From Gavia stellata (lineage: Eukaryota; Chordata; Aves; Gaviiformes; Gaviidae), in assembly GCF_030936135.1 (NCBI RefSeq), contig NC_082619.1, forward strand, positions 1,677,208 through 1,741,207: a stretch of DNA of 64,000 nucleotides, written 5' to 3'. The notes beneath the pieces were generated by a model, which had not been told where the DNA came from, did no database searches, and was given only the letters and a program-made list of their open reading frames with translations. This document shows positions 11,601-20,832 of this stretch, piece after piece. Made by a program: the position numbers and the translations under genes. Position 1 is the stretch's first letter; every line of letters begins with the position of its first letter.

Positions 11601-14600
11601 GTGGGAGCCGGTACCTGCATCTCTTCAGGCAGCCTGTGCAGATGCATGGCCTGCACTGGAGTGCTAATGCTCATCCGTGGGTCCAGCAAATGAGTTGATG
11701 CTGAAGTAACAGCTTGTAACGAACTAGTGATGGCTGTGTAGTTAGGATTAGTTAGCAGTGGCTGAGAAGTTACTTTTGTTTTCTCTGCTTGTTGGTTAGA
11801 TGCAGCGGAGAGAGTAGTTTCAGGCCTCAAAGACTTACTAGTGGGATAAGAGGAACTAGTTTTCTTTGGGACATCATGGCTGCTTTCAGAGGTACTCAAA
11901 TTCAGATCTTGCTTGTTTGTGAACAAGAGGGCAGTTTTGTGGTCATCTTCACCCTCAGGAGAGGTCACCATCTGTAAATCTGGTCTGTCAGTGGGCAAAA
12001 GGATAAACACAGGCTTAACCAGAATTAAGCTAGAAGGACTGAGATTTTGTAAGTTTGCAAGGTCCACTGCTGAAGAATTTGATGCTGCCAGGATTTGCTG
12101 AATGGAAACCAGACCCCCAACACTGGTATTTGGGAATTTTGTAGGTAGAGGGGAATCTTGCATGGGCTGCAGGCATATCATGCCGTTAGTACTTTTAAGC
12201 AGAAAGGACAAGTATGGGGATGATGGTAGCATGGCAAGTTGATCACCTCTAAAAGCACTGAGGTTTTTGGTAGCTACATCATGTGACATACCAAACTGTT
12301 GCACTAGTGCTTGTGCCAGATATGCTGGGATCTCATCAGAAACACTGGGCACCACCAGTTCAGAATGTGCTGTTGTTGAGCTGGACTGGCTTCCCTGTGC
12401 ATGGAGTGAGGGCAGTTTTGAAGCAAAAGCTGCCAGGCTGCCAGCTTGTTGGACCTGGGAGGCTGCAGGGGCAAGGCTGGGAAGAGGAACTTTCTGGTTC
12501 CCATTGTCATGCAGTCCAGAGGGGCTGGGGACTGAGCTGGCTTGAGGAGTCAGTGGGGGAGAAGCAGTTTTACCTATCTGTTGTGGGAGACTTTTCTTTC
12601 TCTTGGAGTCTTCCACTGTGCTCATCTGCAGCATCATAGGGAAGGCTTCCTGAGATACAGGGTGGGCAGAAATGCCTTGAACCTGAGACCCAGAACCAGT
12701 AGACGTGGATGAAGTTGGTATGTGAAGTCCTTTCTCAGCAGAGGTGGGGATGCCCATTAGCTGCAATCTAATGTAAGTAGGAAAAGATGTATTTGGTGGC
12801 TGAAGCCTTGTGTGAACAGGATCAAAAGTGCTTACAGGTTGAAGGGCTGCATTCTCAAAGGTAGAAGTACCTGGAAAGAGTGCAGATGTTACTCCTTTTA
12901 GCTCTTTAGTAGTTTGGTAAAGTTTTAATGTGGAAATCCATGATTGGCCTAATGAGGATGAATTACCAGAAGCCTGTGGGCTCTCAGGGGATCTGGATTT
13001 TTCGGGTTTACTTGTCATCATCTGATGATCAGCATCTCTCTGCAAAACTAGAATTTCTTGAGAGCTCCTGTTGGTTTCTTGGGAAACATGTTGTTTAGTA
13101 CAGTTGAGAGTCTGGGGCAAAGAGAGGGGCTGTTGTCTATCAGTTGTGCTAATGGGTCCTTGAAATGGAGATGGAAGTAAGTCATTGTGAACTAGAGCTT
13201 CCAGATGCATCAATAATGGAGAAGAATGTACGTTGCCTTGTGGGAGCGTCTGAAGAGCAAGCAACTGAGTTGGGTGTCCAGAACCACTTATTACAGCTGT
13301 TGTTGAGTTTCTCGCTTTACTACCTGTTGTTTCTTGCCTCAGAGGTAAAACAGGGGAAAACTGAACAGCATTTGTCTGTGTCATTCTGGAATAGACTGTA
13401 TCAAGGTCCCCTGAAGCTGGCTTTTGTAGGAATGCAGAAGTTGTAACTTTAGCATCCATACTCTGAGTCTTCTTCAGATATGCAGGTGTCACACTAACTT
13501 TGCTGTCAGGCTGGATTTGTGGATTTGTGTCTTTTGTCCTTTTGTTAGTGGGAGGCGTTCCTGTTGGTAACCAATCCACCCTTGCACTTTCAAGAGCAAT
13601 CTTAAATCTGGTGGGAAACGGAGAAGCTGCTATTTCTTTTCTTGGAGGACGAAAACTTACTATTGAAGTCAGAAGAGATGTTTTAGGACTTGGCAGCTCC
13701 ATCTGCTTGGTAACAGGAATGGAAGAGACAGCTGTAAACTTGGGAGAGTGTTGATACGTCCCTCCACTAGCACTGGGCTGCCCCAGCCCTTTCTCAGAGC
13801 TGGTAGGACTGAAACCAGCCTCAGTAATATTTTCTGGTTTTCCTTGCAGTGACCTGTCTGGCTGTTCCAGATGTGTGGTAGCCTGTGATCTTTGTGTGGA
13901 GACAGGGATGGTTATGCTACTCAAGAGCTTGCTAGGAAATGTGTGTCCATCGTGGAGTTTTAAAGCTGCTGCTTCTGTGTGCAGTTGCTCAGGCACCTCC
14001 AAGTTTCTAACCAACTCCTTAGGCAGCACGGCTGTTCTTTTTGCAGCTGTTGCTGTATGGACGGGAATGAAGTCTGCTGTCATTTCATTGGCAGGATCAA
14101 CTGCTGGGCTCTGAAAATTAAAGGTCACCTCATCTGAGTTATCTTCTGTAGTGGAAAACACTTCGCTGGGCACTGGGCTGCTCTCAGCTCTTGGTTGGGT
14201 TTCTCCAGGAAAGCTCAGGCCTAATAGTTCACCGACGTGATGTTCATTCCTGAAGGCACCTAATGAATAGAAAACAAGCCCTTTGCCTATTCAGTTGTAC
14301 ATGAACTTTTAACAGCTTGCAGCAGCACTTTGCAACAGGCTGAGTGGGAAGCGGAAAGTTAAGTGGCCACTGGTTCCGTTCAGAACCGTACGTGAGGGAG
14401 GATGGGCATCTCTGGCACTGCCATTCTTAGAGCGAGCTGCTATAAATCCCATCCTCTGCTGTTTAGATTCAGTGTCATATGAAGGATGACACTTCACACT
14501 CCTGCCATACTGATGCAAAGCATTAACCAGCCAGAGAGGAACCCTTTATCTTAATTGTAGAACAATATAAATGAAATCCAAAGATGCAGGGAGAATGAAA

Positions 14601-16393
14601 CCCTCAGGCTGCCCAAGCACAGGCTGGTGGCTCTTTAACAGCACAGCAAGATTAATATATTCATGAGTGAGCGAGCTCACCTGGCTCTCCTTTACCACTC
14701 TTCCTCCCCCAGTATCCCAGTCCTATGATGAGTTTCCTGATCCATACTGGGTGAGCAGGCAGGACAAAGCTTGTTTGTTTTGTGGATATGACACAGAGCA
14801 GACAGAACATAGTAACTTCTCTACTTTTAACTTCTCAAATCAAAAGCAGACACTTTGTCATTTAAAGAGGCAAACCTATGGTTTAAAAGGCTGTTGCTTT
14901 ATCTACACATTTTACTTTTTTCTGTCTTCACATTCAGAAGGTTGACATTCCCAAGTATACTTTCCAAACCATGGACTAAAATATTAATGTACTTTCCTCT
15001 GCAAAAACTTTAAGCATTTTCCCTTAGGCACCTGCCAGCAAATACATGTCTGTAAAAGCTAAAAAGCGATTATTCATTTAAGTGTTACACATTTAAATTG
15101 TGTTTTTTGACAAAGACAAAGCAGACGTTTAGCAGTTTCGCTTCACATGAAATCCCCGTGGTTGGCATCAAAGTGTAGTGCCTTAAGAGGGGATCACAAC
15201 TTCTCCGTGGTCATTTGGAGAACCAGTACTACTTTCAGTCAAGAGTGAGCAGGGTAAGCTGATATAAGGGAATCAAAAAAGCTGATATATTGCTAAAAAA
15301 AAGAAATGGAGGTTAACAGATGATGAAGGCTGGTATGTTAAATCTACAGAATATTTTGAATTGTGGTTTTGTATAAACAAATGAAACTCCCATGGGTTAG
15401 CCTCAACTCAGCAAAGCAACACAAGCAATTTGTCTGTAAAGACAAGCACTTACCGAATCAAGGTCTTGTATAAAGTAAGTGGTGTAAATATCCACAAATA
15501 CAGCTTGCAGGGGGACAAGGTAATTTAAAAAACAAAAAGTAACAAACAAACCAATCCCACAAAAAGAATAGAATTACCAATTAGGTGGAAAATTCTTTGA
15601 CACTCCCCCCAAGTTTATCTTTACTGAAGAGAACAGCCTGCCTCAAGACTTAAGACTGCTTTCATTAGCCAAGTTAGTTTTATGTACACTTGCAGGGTAT
15701 GCTCACAGGCACACAGTAAGAGGTAGAAAGCAAAGACTGACTGGTTCCCTGCAATGAGTGACAGCAGCCCTAGGAACTCATTTGAGGCATGACAGCATTA
15801 GAAACTCATCATTGATTTCATGCTGTCAGAAATATTTGGCAGGACAGCTGTTCTCAAAGAAAATAAAGACCAATATGTTACTGAATGGTGAAGAGGGGAG
15901 CCCATGCTTAATGGGATGAACAGTGGTACCTGGAAAAGTATATTCTGAACACGGCTTCAGCAGAAACGAGTTTGATCCTCAGTTCTGCTATGGACCTACT
16001 CTGGGAAAAGTGACTCTATTTTTCCTTTGCTTCCCCCCACCCCGAAGGAGATAACACATTCTTTGGGGAATGGACTATCTCTTAGCTTGGGTAAGTAGCA
16101 CAGCTGTGTTCTGATTTGGGGCCACAAATGCTCCCACAACAGAAACCATTTAAATCAAGTCTTGCACCTTACAGCACAGCTGCACAAACAGAGAGAAGTT
16201 GCTCCTTCAACTCATTGTTGTCACACACCTGAGACTGATGGCACAATATTTAGCATAGCTTTTCTGCTCACTGATAATAGATGAGAAGAAGGTAGAAAGA
16301 CAGCAATTCAGATTAGAACAAAACACATCACTCACCAGATAAATCCAACAGTCCAGCTGCAATCAGAATAAAGATGGGGAATTTTTCCTGCAT
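5494..16393 (-). CDS. Unnamed membrane mucin with an orphan ZP-C domain (gene span)
   Basis: I do not recognise a named gene. Exons by phase: E1 16393-16336 (signal peptide), E2 14259-9717 (4.5 kb), a doubtful EX 9544-9441, E3 9190-8965, E4 8079-7923, E5 6829-6700, E6 5645-5494. The joins E1/E2, E3/E4, E4/E5 and E5/E6 are exact in phase with good splice sites. The product would be about 1,790 residues: signal peptide, a Ser/Thr/Pro-rich ectodomain of about 1,500 residues with many N-X-S/T sites and few cysteines, then a ZP-C module, a membrane helix and a basic tail. ZP-C modules act in polymerising extracellular matrix and apical-surface proteins, so a cell-surface or luminal glycoprotein is the natural inference. 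E2 to E3 cannot be joined directly without a stop; EX restores the phase but holds a TGA. The gene may therefore be inactive, mis-assembled here, or spliced in a way I cannot see. Confidence 0.7.
6700..6829 (-). CDS. Mucin/ZP-C gene exon 5: end of ZP-C and membrane-proximal stem
   Basis: 130 nt between a strong acceptor (tgtctttcccag) and a GAAG|GTGGGT donor. It starts in phase 0, matching exon 4, and ends in phase 1. It opens with a cysteine (DCFESV) in the place of the last ZP-C disulfide cysteines. It then has a NLISFGPVLR stretch resembling the external hydrophobic patch (L-x-L/F-GP) that follows ZP-C in uromodulin-like proteins. No canonical dibasic furin site is visible before the membrane helix. 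Confidence 0.85.
7923..8079 (-). CDS. Mucin/ZP-C gene exon 4: ZP-C core
   Basis: 157 nt, joined in phase to exon 3 (AG + G makes Arg) and ending at CAG|GTACGT in phase 0. It encodes AECRHIQLL, then SFTIQLFQML and VAYLHCELNVC. These correspond to the conserved F-x-x-Q-x-F strand and the Y-LHC-x-x-x-x-C motif near the end of ZP-C domains. Confidence 0.9.
8965..9190 (-). CDS. Mucin/ZP-C gene exon 3: start of ZP-C module
   Basis: The exon runs from an acceptor (ccttgcag) to a CAG|GTCAGA donor, 226 nt, start phase 1, end phase 2. The translation carries the opening of a ZP-C half: GSGNYTVQMSL matches the F/Y-T-V-x-M-x-L strand that begins ZP-C in uromodulin-type proteins. VLRIRSCCVTPSASP matches the conserved L-x-x-C-x-x-TPS motif. 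The extra cysteines (CC, TCC) are unusual next to the usual CWATPS form. No ZP-N half lies upstream of it. Confidence 0.85.
9441..9544 (-). pseudogene. Possible exon X of the mucin/ZP-C gene with in-frame TGA
   Basis: A strong pyrimidine tract and acceptor (ttttttacag, AG at 9546-9545) and a donor AAG|GTAGAT bound 104 nt. That length converts exon 2 phase (2) into the phase exon 3 needs (1). In this frame the fourth codon is TGA (9537-9535). The remaining 30 codons are open and lead into exon 3 (ending KCASKE, then VVSDDACG). The other open frame of the same segment does not match the phase of either neighbour. So this is either a real exon with a nonsense change, a false exon, or an exon using a weak internal acceptor after the TGA. 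Confidence 0.4.
9717..14259 (-). CDS. Mucin/ZP-C gene exon 2: giant Ser/Thr/Pro-rich ectodomain exon
   Basis: A single open stretch of 4,543 nt without a stop. It is bounded by an acceptor (cattag, AG at 14261-14260) and a donor-like ATGG|GTAATT; the unspliced frame ends at TAA 9715-9713. The protein is rich in Ser, Thr and Pro, with many N-glycosylation sequons (for example PENITEAG, NTSVGG, NSSAVD, NLSTS, NYTAIT) and only about six cysteines, including CTEC and ACSGGVTVC pairs. It is not a tandem-repeat mucin; I see no internal period. One stretch at about 12345-11970 is less low-complexity and looks folded (separate finding). Start phase is 1 and end phase is 2. An open frame this long at ordinary base composition, with these sequence features, is strong evidence of coding. 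Confidence 0.85.
16336..16393 (-). CDS. Mucin/ZP-C gene exon 1: signal peptide
   Basis: ATG at 16393-16391 opens 19 codons plus one base before a GTGAGT donor. The peptide MQEKFPIFILIAAGLLDLSG is a typical signal sequence: short charged start, a hydrophobic core FPIFILIAAGLL, and small residues near the end. The one-base overhang (G) joins the GT that opens exon 2 to make Gly, and exon 2 is then open for 1,513 codons. That match of phase and content is why I link the two exons across a 2.1-kb intron. Confidence 0.75.
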
Positions 16394-16525
16394 CTTGTGA
16401 AGCAACTCCTGAGTCACCCCAATAACAATATATTCAGACAGGAAGCAGCTGGCTAAGGAGTCACTGCTGCTACTTAGCAAAGGGCATTTGCTGTGTTTGT
16501 TCTGGAAGGGCAGAGTATTGGGTTA

Positions 16526-16534
16526 CTTTATAAG
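16526..16534 (-). promoter_or_regulatory. TATA-like element upstream of the mucin/ZP-C gene
   Basis: CTTATAAAG on the minus strand lies about 135 bp upstream of the exon 1 ATG, which would put a start site near 16,500 and give a 5'UTR of about 100 nt. There is no CpG island here, which suits a tissue-restricted TATA-type promoter. This rests on position and motif only. Confidence 0.35.
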
Positions 16535-16720
16535 AGCTTAGGCCAGACACCAACCAATAATCTGTTCCAAAAAAAAAAAAGTCTGCACCAATTGGACTCA
16601 ACTGATTTTTAACAAAAGAAGAGTGTGTTCATGTGCACGGCAAAGATGGAAAACGTGATTGTAAACATGAGAGGTTGCCTATGCAAGGCAGCTCTTTCTC
16701 TCTGAAGAAAGAGTTAAAAT

Positions 16721-17238
16721 GCTGCCTTGAGTGCGTGTGCAGTTCCGGGCCCCACAATTTAAGAAGGATGAAGGTCCTTGGATGTGCCCGGAGGAGGGCA
16801 ACAAAGCTGCTGGAAGGGCTGGAAGGCAGGTCCTGTGAGGAGCAGCTGAGGACTTCGGCCTTCTCCTGTTTGGAGAAAAGGAGGCTGAGGGGCGACCCCC
16901 TTGCTCTCTGCAGCTTCCTGAGGAGGGGAGGTGCAGAGGGAGGTGCTGAGCTCTTCTCCCTGGGATCCAGGGACAGGACACATGGGAATAGTTCAAAGCT
17001 GCATCAGGGGAGGTTCAGACCTGACCTTAGGAAGCATCTCTTTACTGAGAGGGTGGTCAAGCACTGGAACAGGCTTCCTAGAGAGGTGGGCAATGCCCCA
17101 CTGCCTGTCAGTGTTTAAGAGGCATTTGGACAGTGCCCTTAGTAACCTGCTTTAACTTTTGGTCAGCCCTGATGTGGTCAGGCAGTTGGACTAGACGGTT
17201 GTTGGAGATCCCTTCCAACTGAACTATTCTCTAATTCT
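16721..17238 (+). mobile_element. CR1 LINE, 3' fragment
   Basis: This is typical CR1 3'-end sequence. It contains the remnant coding stretch GGAGGAGGGCAACAAAGCTG and [12 protein letters not shown]-like wording on the plus strand. A 3' tail follows with ggactagacggttgttgga and ttccaactgaactattct. The element is 5'-truncated and has decayed frames. It lies about 330 bp upstream of exon 1 of the mucin/ZP-C gene, in opposite orientation. Confidence 0.9.
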
Positions 17239-20200
17239 ACCCAATAAGTGTCAGGTGGTTTTGCCAGTTTGTGCTGAGACAAATATATACAGGCATCAGT
17301 CTGGATCCCAGACTGGAGACCCTTCACTAAAGCAATCCATTTATGTAGGTGTTTATCTCTGTGAGTCCAAATAAGATGGACATTCTCTCCCTGTGACCCT
17401 TCAGGTGGGGTTAGACCACAGAGGAAGGCTGCTGGTGGTGCTGCTTCTATCGTTCTATCAAGCATGCTGGATCCTTTCTTCCCTAGGTCTACAAGCATTG
17501 GCAAAGTCTGTTCTTAATTCAAGAGACACGGAGAAAAGCCAATACACACTGAAGAGAAGCAGATTACAGTACAGCAGCTAATGCCATCTGCCTCAGAGCA
17601 GCCTGAACTAACATTTTGGTGAGACAGGAATGAGAACCATAGTGAAAGAACAAGCATGACAAATGCTTAGCAAGCACACAATTTAAACTTCCATAATAGC
17701 CGAAGAACAGACCAGAGGCTTCTTAGGCAAAGTTGCAATTACACCCCTTTTACCTTTAACAGTGAGGCCCTAGTGTCCTTGCAAATACTCACCCGAAGGT
17801 AGTAAGCAGTATACATCGGGCACCTTTTTAGTGCCAGGCACCGGAACACACACAAATAGCGAGCGAAACTCTTGGAGACAGGAAATTCAGAGCAATGCAG
17901 GTTAAGGAGATAAGAGAAAACATTATTACATAGCCATGACTGTTGCAAGTGCAGTGGAAATCTCATGTAAAAAAATGAGCAAGAGTCAGATAAGTAGCAC
18001 AATGACAGCTCAGAAAAGCACTGCAAAAGACACCGAGGACGAGGTGATTGCTCTTGAGGAAAATAACAATAAACCATTATCCATCCTTCAGCAAACTGAT
18101 AAAGTGTAGTCTAGAGGTAATACAACAGAGTAGGTGCTGACAGGTATCACTTCCAGTCCTAGCCATGTCACTCACCTGAATGTGATAACCAAGGTCAGGT
18201 CACTTCATCTTTTTCCCACTCTTAAGTTGTCTGGGAAAGAAACTTATTCTGACTGGCATTTGTACAGCACCTGACACACAGGGCCCTGATTTTAGTTGGT
18301 GCCTCTACCCAAAACCAGCACACCGTTAATTTGTCACGTTAGCTAACACATTAGACAATTTCAAGAAGGCTCCATTTCCAGAAGTTCCACATCTCCAAGT
18401 TGTGTTCCGCTTCTTCCACCAGTTGACAGTCTAACCATTGCCTGGTCTTATCTTCACACAGCTGATAATGACGCCAAGTCTGTATTACTGTGTTACCCGG
18501 ATTAGAACAGATATGCTATTTTGCATCCTAGGTACTGTGATCAAAGTTTGTGATCTGCAGTTCAACCCATATCACATCATTTGACAGACAGACAGAAGTG
18601 TGATACATCAGCATGGATACCAGACCTGGTACTGTTAAGACTAAACAGCATGAAACTTTACAACTATAACTAAAGGAATAATTCTACTAGAAATTGCAGT
18701 TAGTACACTCATAGTCTCTGCAGACCACTTACCCCTGAGAAGGCATGGGTCTCTTCCCACAATCTGGCATGAGTTATACTACCTGAATACCAGTCAAGAC
18801 ATATTCCTGAACCATAAAATCTGGTTCATCTGTTTTGTGGCATCTTTATACTTGTAAAAGTGATCCATAAACCCCTGGCGACTCCCAGCTAGGATCTGCT
18901 GGGAGGTTCTTTGTTCTTCAAATGGGACTATAGCTTGTACAAGCTCAATGCCCCTTCTGTAACTGCTCGATTGCTCAGGTCCACTTCCCATCCCCAAATG
19001 GCAGTAATTCCTGCTGGTAATCTGATGTGCTCGTAAAAGTTCTGCAATAGTAATTTTTTTTGAGGAGGTCAAAGCAGTTCTCAAACACCTTTTGCAGAAG
19101 GAAATTAGAAGCAATTCTCTTACCTGATCACCATTTTCTTCTGGGGACAATAGCAACTGGTAAGTGAAAGGTTCCATTAAGCAAAACCCAGCTTGTCAGT
19201 CAAAACCAAGAAAGAGCTTTAGCTTTCAGGCTTTTAAGATGATTTTGACTCTCCTGTAATTTTCTGGTGACACATTACACCTGCTGTTCCCCTCTGACAT
19301 CCTGCCTCTGTAAACACAATATTCAATAACTTTTTTTCCTTAAGACAATGCTTGGTGTTTGTCAGGTTTAGAGCGTAGTACGTATTTGGACTTGAACCCT
19401 ACACACAGTATTTGTTACATATTTGTCTAGGCAGGGTGTAACTTAATGGTAAGAGCTTAAAAAAAGACAGCGAGATTATCAGTTGTATGCTTTTCACTGT
19501 GAGGGGGGGTGCAAGAGAGTTTCCTTCTTCTGAAGTGGGAAGATGATTCAGCTGCTATTTTGAAAAGGAGATGATACATAATTTGTCAGCCTCTGTTCTG
19601 AAGGGACAAGATTACATACAGAATAGACACCCACAGGTGTCAAGGAGGCAAGTTGAAGAGCCATTTTAAAGTCAAACATGACTGGCCTGTGCTTCTTCAT
19701 ATAAATGTAATATATTCGTTTGTTTCCTGTGTTCAAAACCAAGGCAAAAGAAAGAAGTATTGTATTTATGGCCAAAGTCCTTGTCTAGCCTAAGTTCTAC
19801 AAGCTTTTAGCAAAGATTTGTGTCTATGTGCATCTGTTTATTTGTGAAGAGACTATTTGTTAATTTGACAGGCTTCTGCCAGCAGTACTATAGCTGCTGT
19901 TCTGTTAGCAGCAGCACCAGAGTCCTCAATAGATATGCTTTCCAGAAGCATCTTAAACTGCCTTTTTGGAAGAACATGTAGGAGGTAACAGCAATGCATT
20001 ACTGCCTTTCTTTTTAAATTACACCTGCCATTAGTAGTAATTCATTTTTGACCTCTCCAGAAACCACAGACGCTAGAAGGATATGCCATTTGTGTTATTG
20101 TTTAACAAATGAATAACTGCAGAGGAGATTAGAGATGAGCACAAGGGGCCATGAGAAAGTACTTAAGATCAGGAAGGTCAGCTACTGTTCTTACTCCACA

Positions 20201-20740
20201 CAGAAGTAAAGGACCAAGGGATATCATTAACATTTACAAAGATAGTAAATGTAACACTAAAATAAACAGCCCGTAATTCATAAACAAACCTCATCGTCAT
20301 ACATTATCACTAAGACTGAGCGCTTAGTGAAATTAAGACCAACATATTTAAGCAGGTAAGCATGAGGTTTAAGGTTTAAGTGTGAGGTGATATCACACAT
20401 GCGATACTGAATCATGATCTAGGCACCAGAGGACAGCATATGGGGGGACAAAAAAGGATTCTTCAAAGTCACAACTCACAATTTATTTCTATTTTCTTCT
20501 AATGCACTGGGTACTGGACCCAAACTGAGAAGTAGACTAGACAAGCCATTGGTCAATGATTAACCAGCAAGGAACTTGCCTGTAAGAAAGGGCAACATCA
20601 TTTATTAAAGCAAAGACAAGCTTAATGCAAGCTATTAGCCTAGATAAGAAATTAACTTTGTTGTCCTGATACGTATATTGATATTTTTTCACTGGCTTCT
20701 CTGGAGGACCAGCAACACTTTGAAAAGGGACTGAAAAGTT
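17239..20740. other. Intergenic, no gene recognised
   Basis: This stretch separates the TTC12 poly(A) signal from the upstream region of the mucin/ZP-C gene. A 127-codon minus-strand open frame at 19177-18794 has no domain or splice-linked partner that I can see. I found no ankyrin repeats or kinase motifs, so there is no sign of ANKK1, which follows TTC12 in mammals. Confidence 0.6.
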
Positions 20741-20758
20741 GATGTGCTTTGAGTTAGT

Positions 20759-20764
20759 TTTATT
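20759..20764 (-). terminator. TTC12: Poly(A) signal AATAAA of TTC12
   Basis: TTTATT on the plus strand, 69 bp past the TTC12 stop codon (20835-20833), reads AATAAA on the coding strand. It implies a very short 3'UTR of roughly 90 nt. A second AATAAA lies near 20600. Confidence 0.6.
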
Positions 20765-20832
20765 AAAGAGAAGAAAATAATACTCAACAGCAAGTGATAT
20801 TAACAGCACGTTTCGAAGCTCTCTTCAAGTCT

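Noticed and set aside
18794-19177. 127-codon minus-strand open frame between TTC12 and the mucin gene
   Set aside because: No recognised domain, and no kinase or ankyrin features that would suggest ANKK1. Composition looks random.
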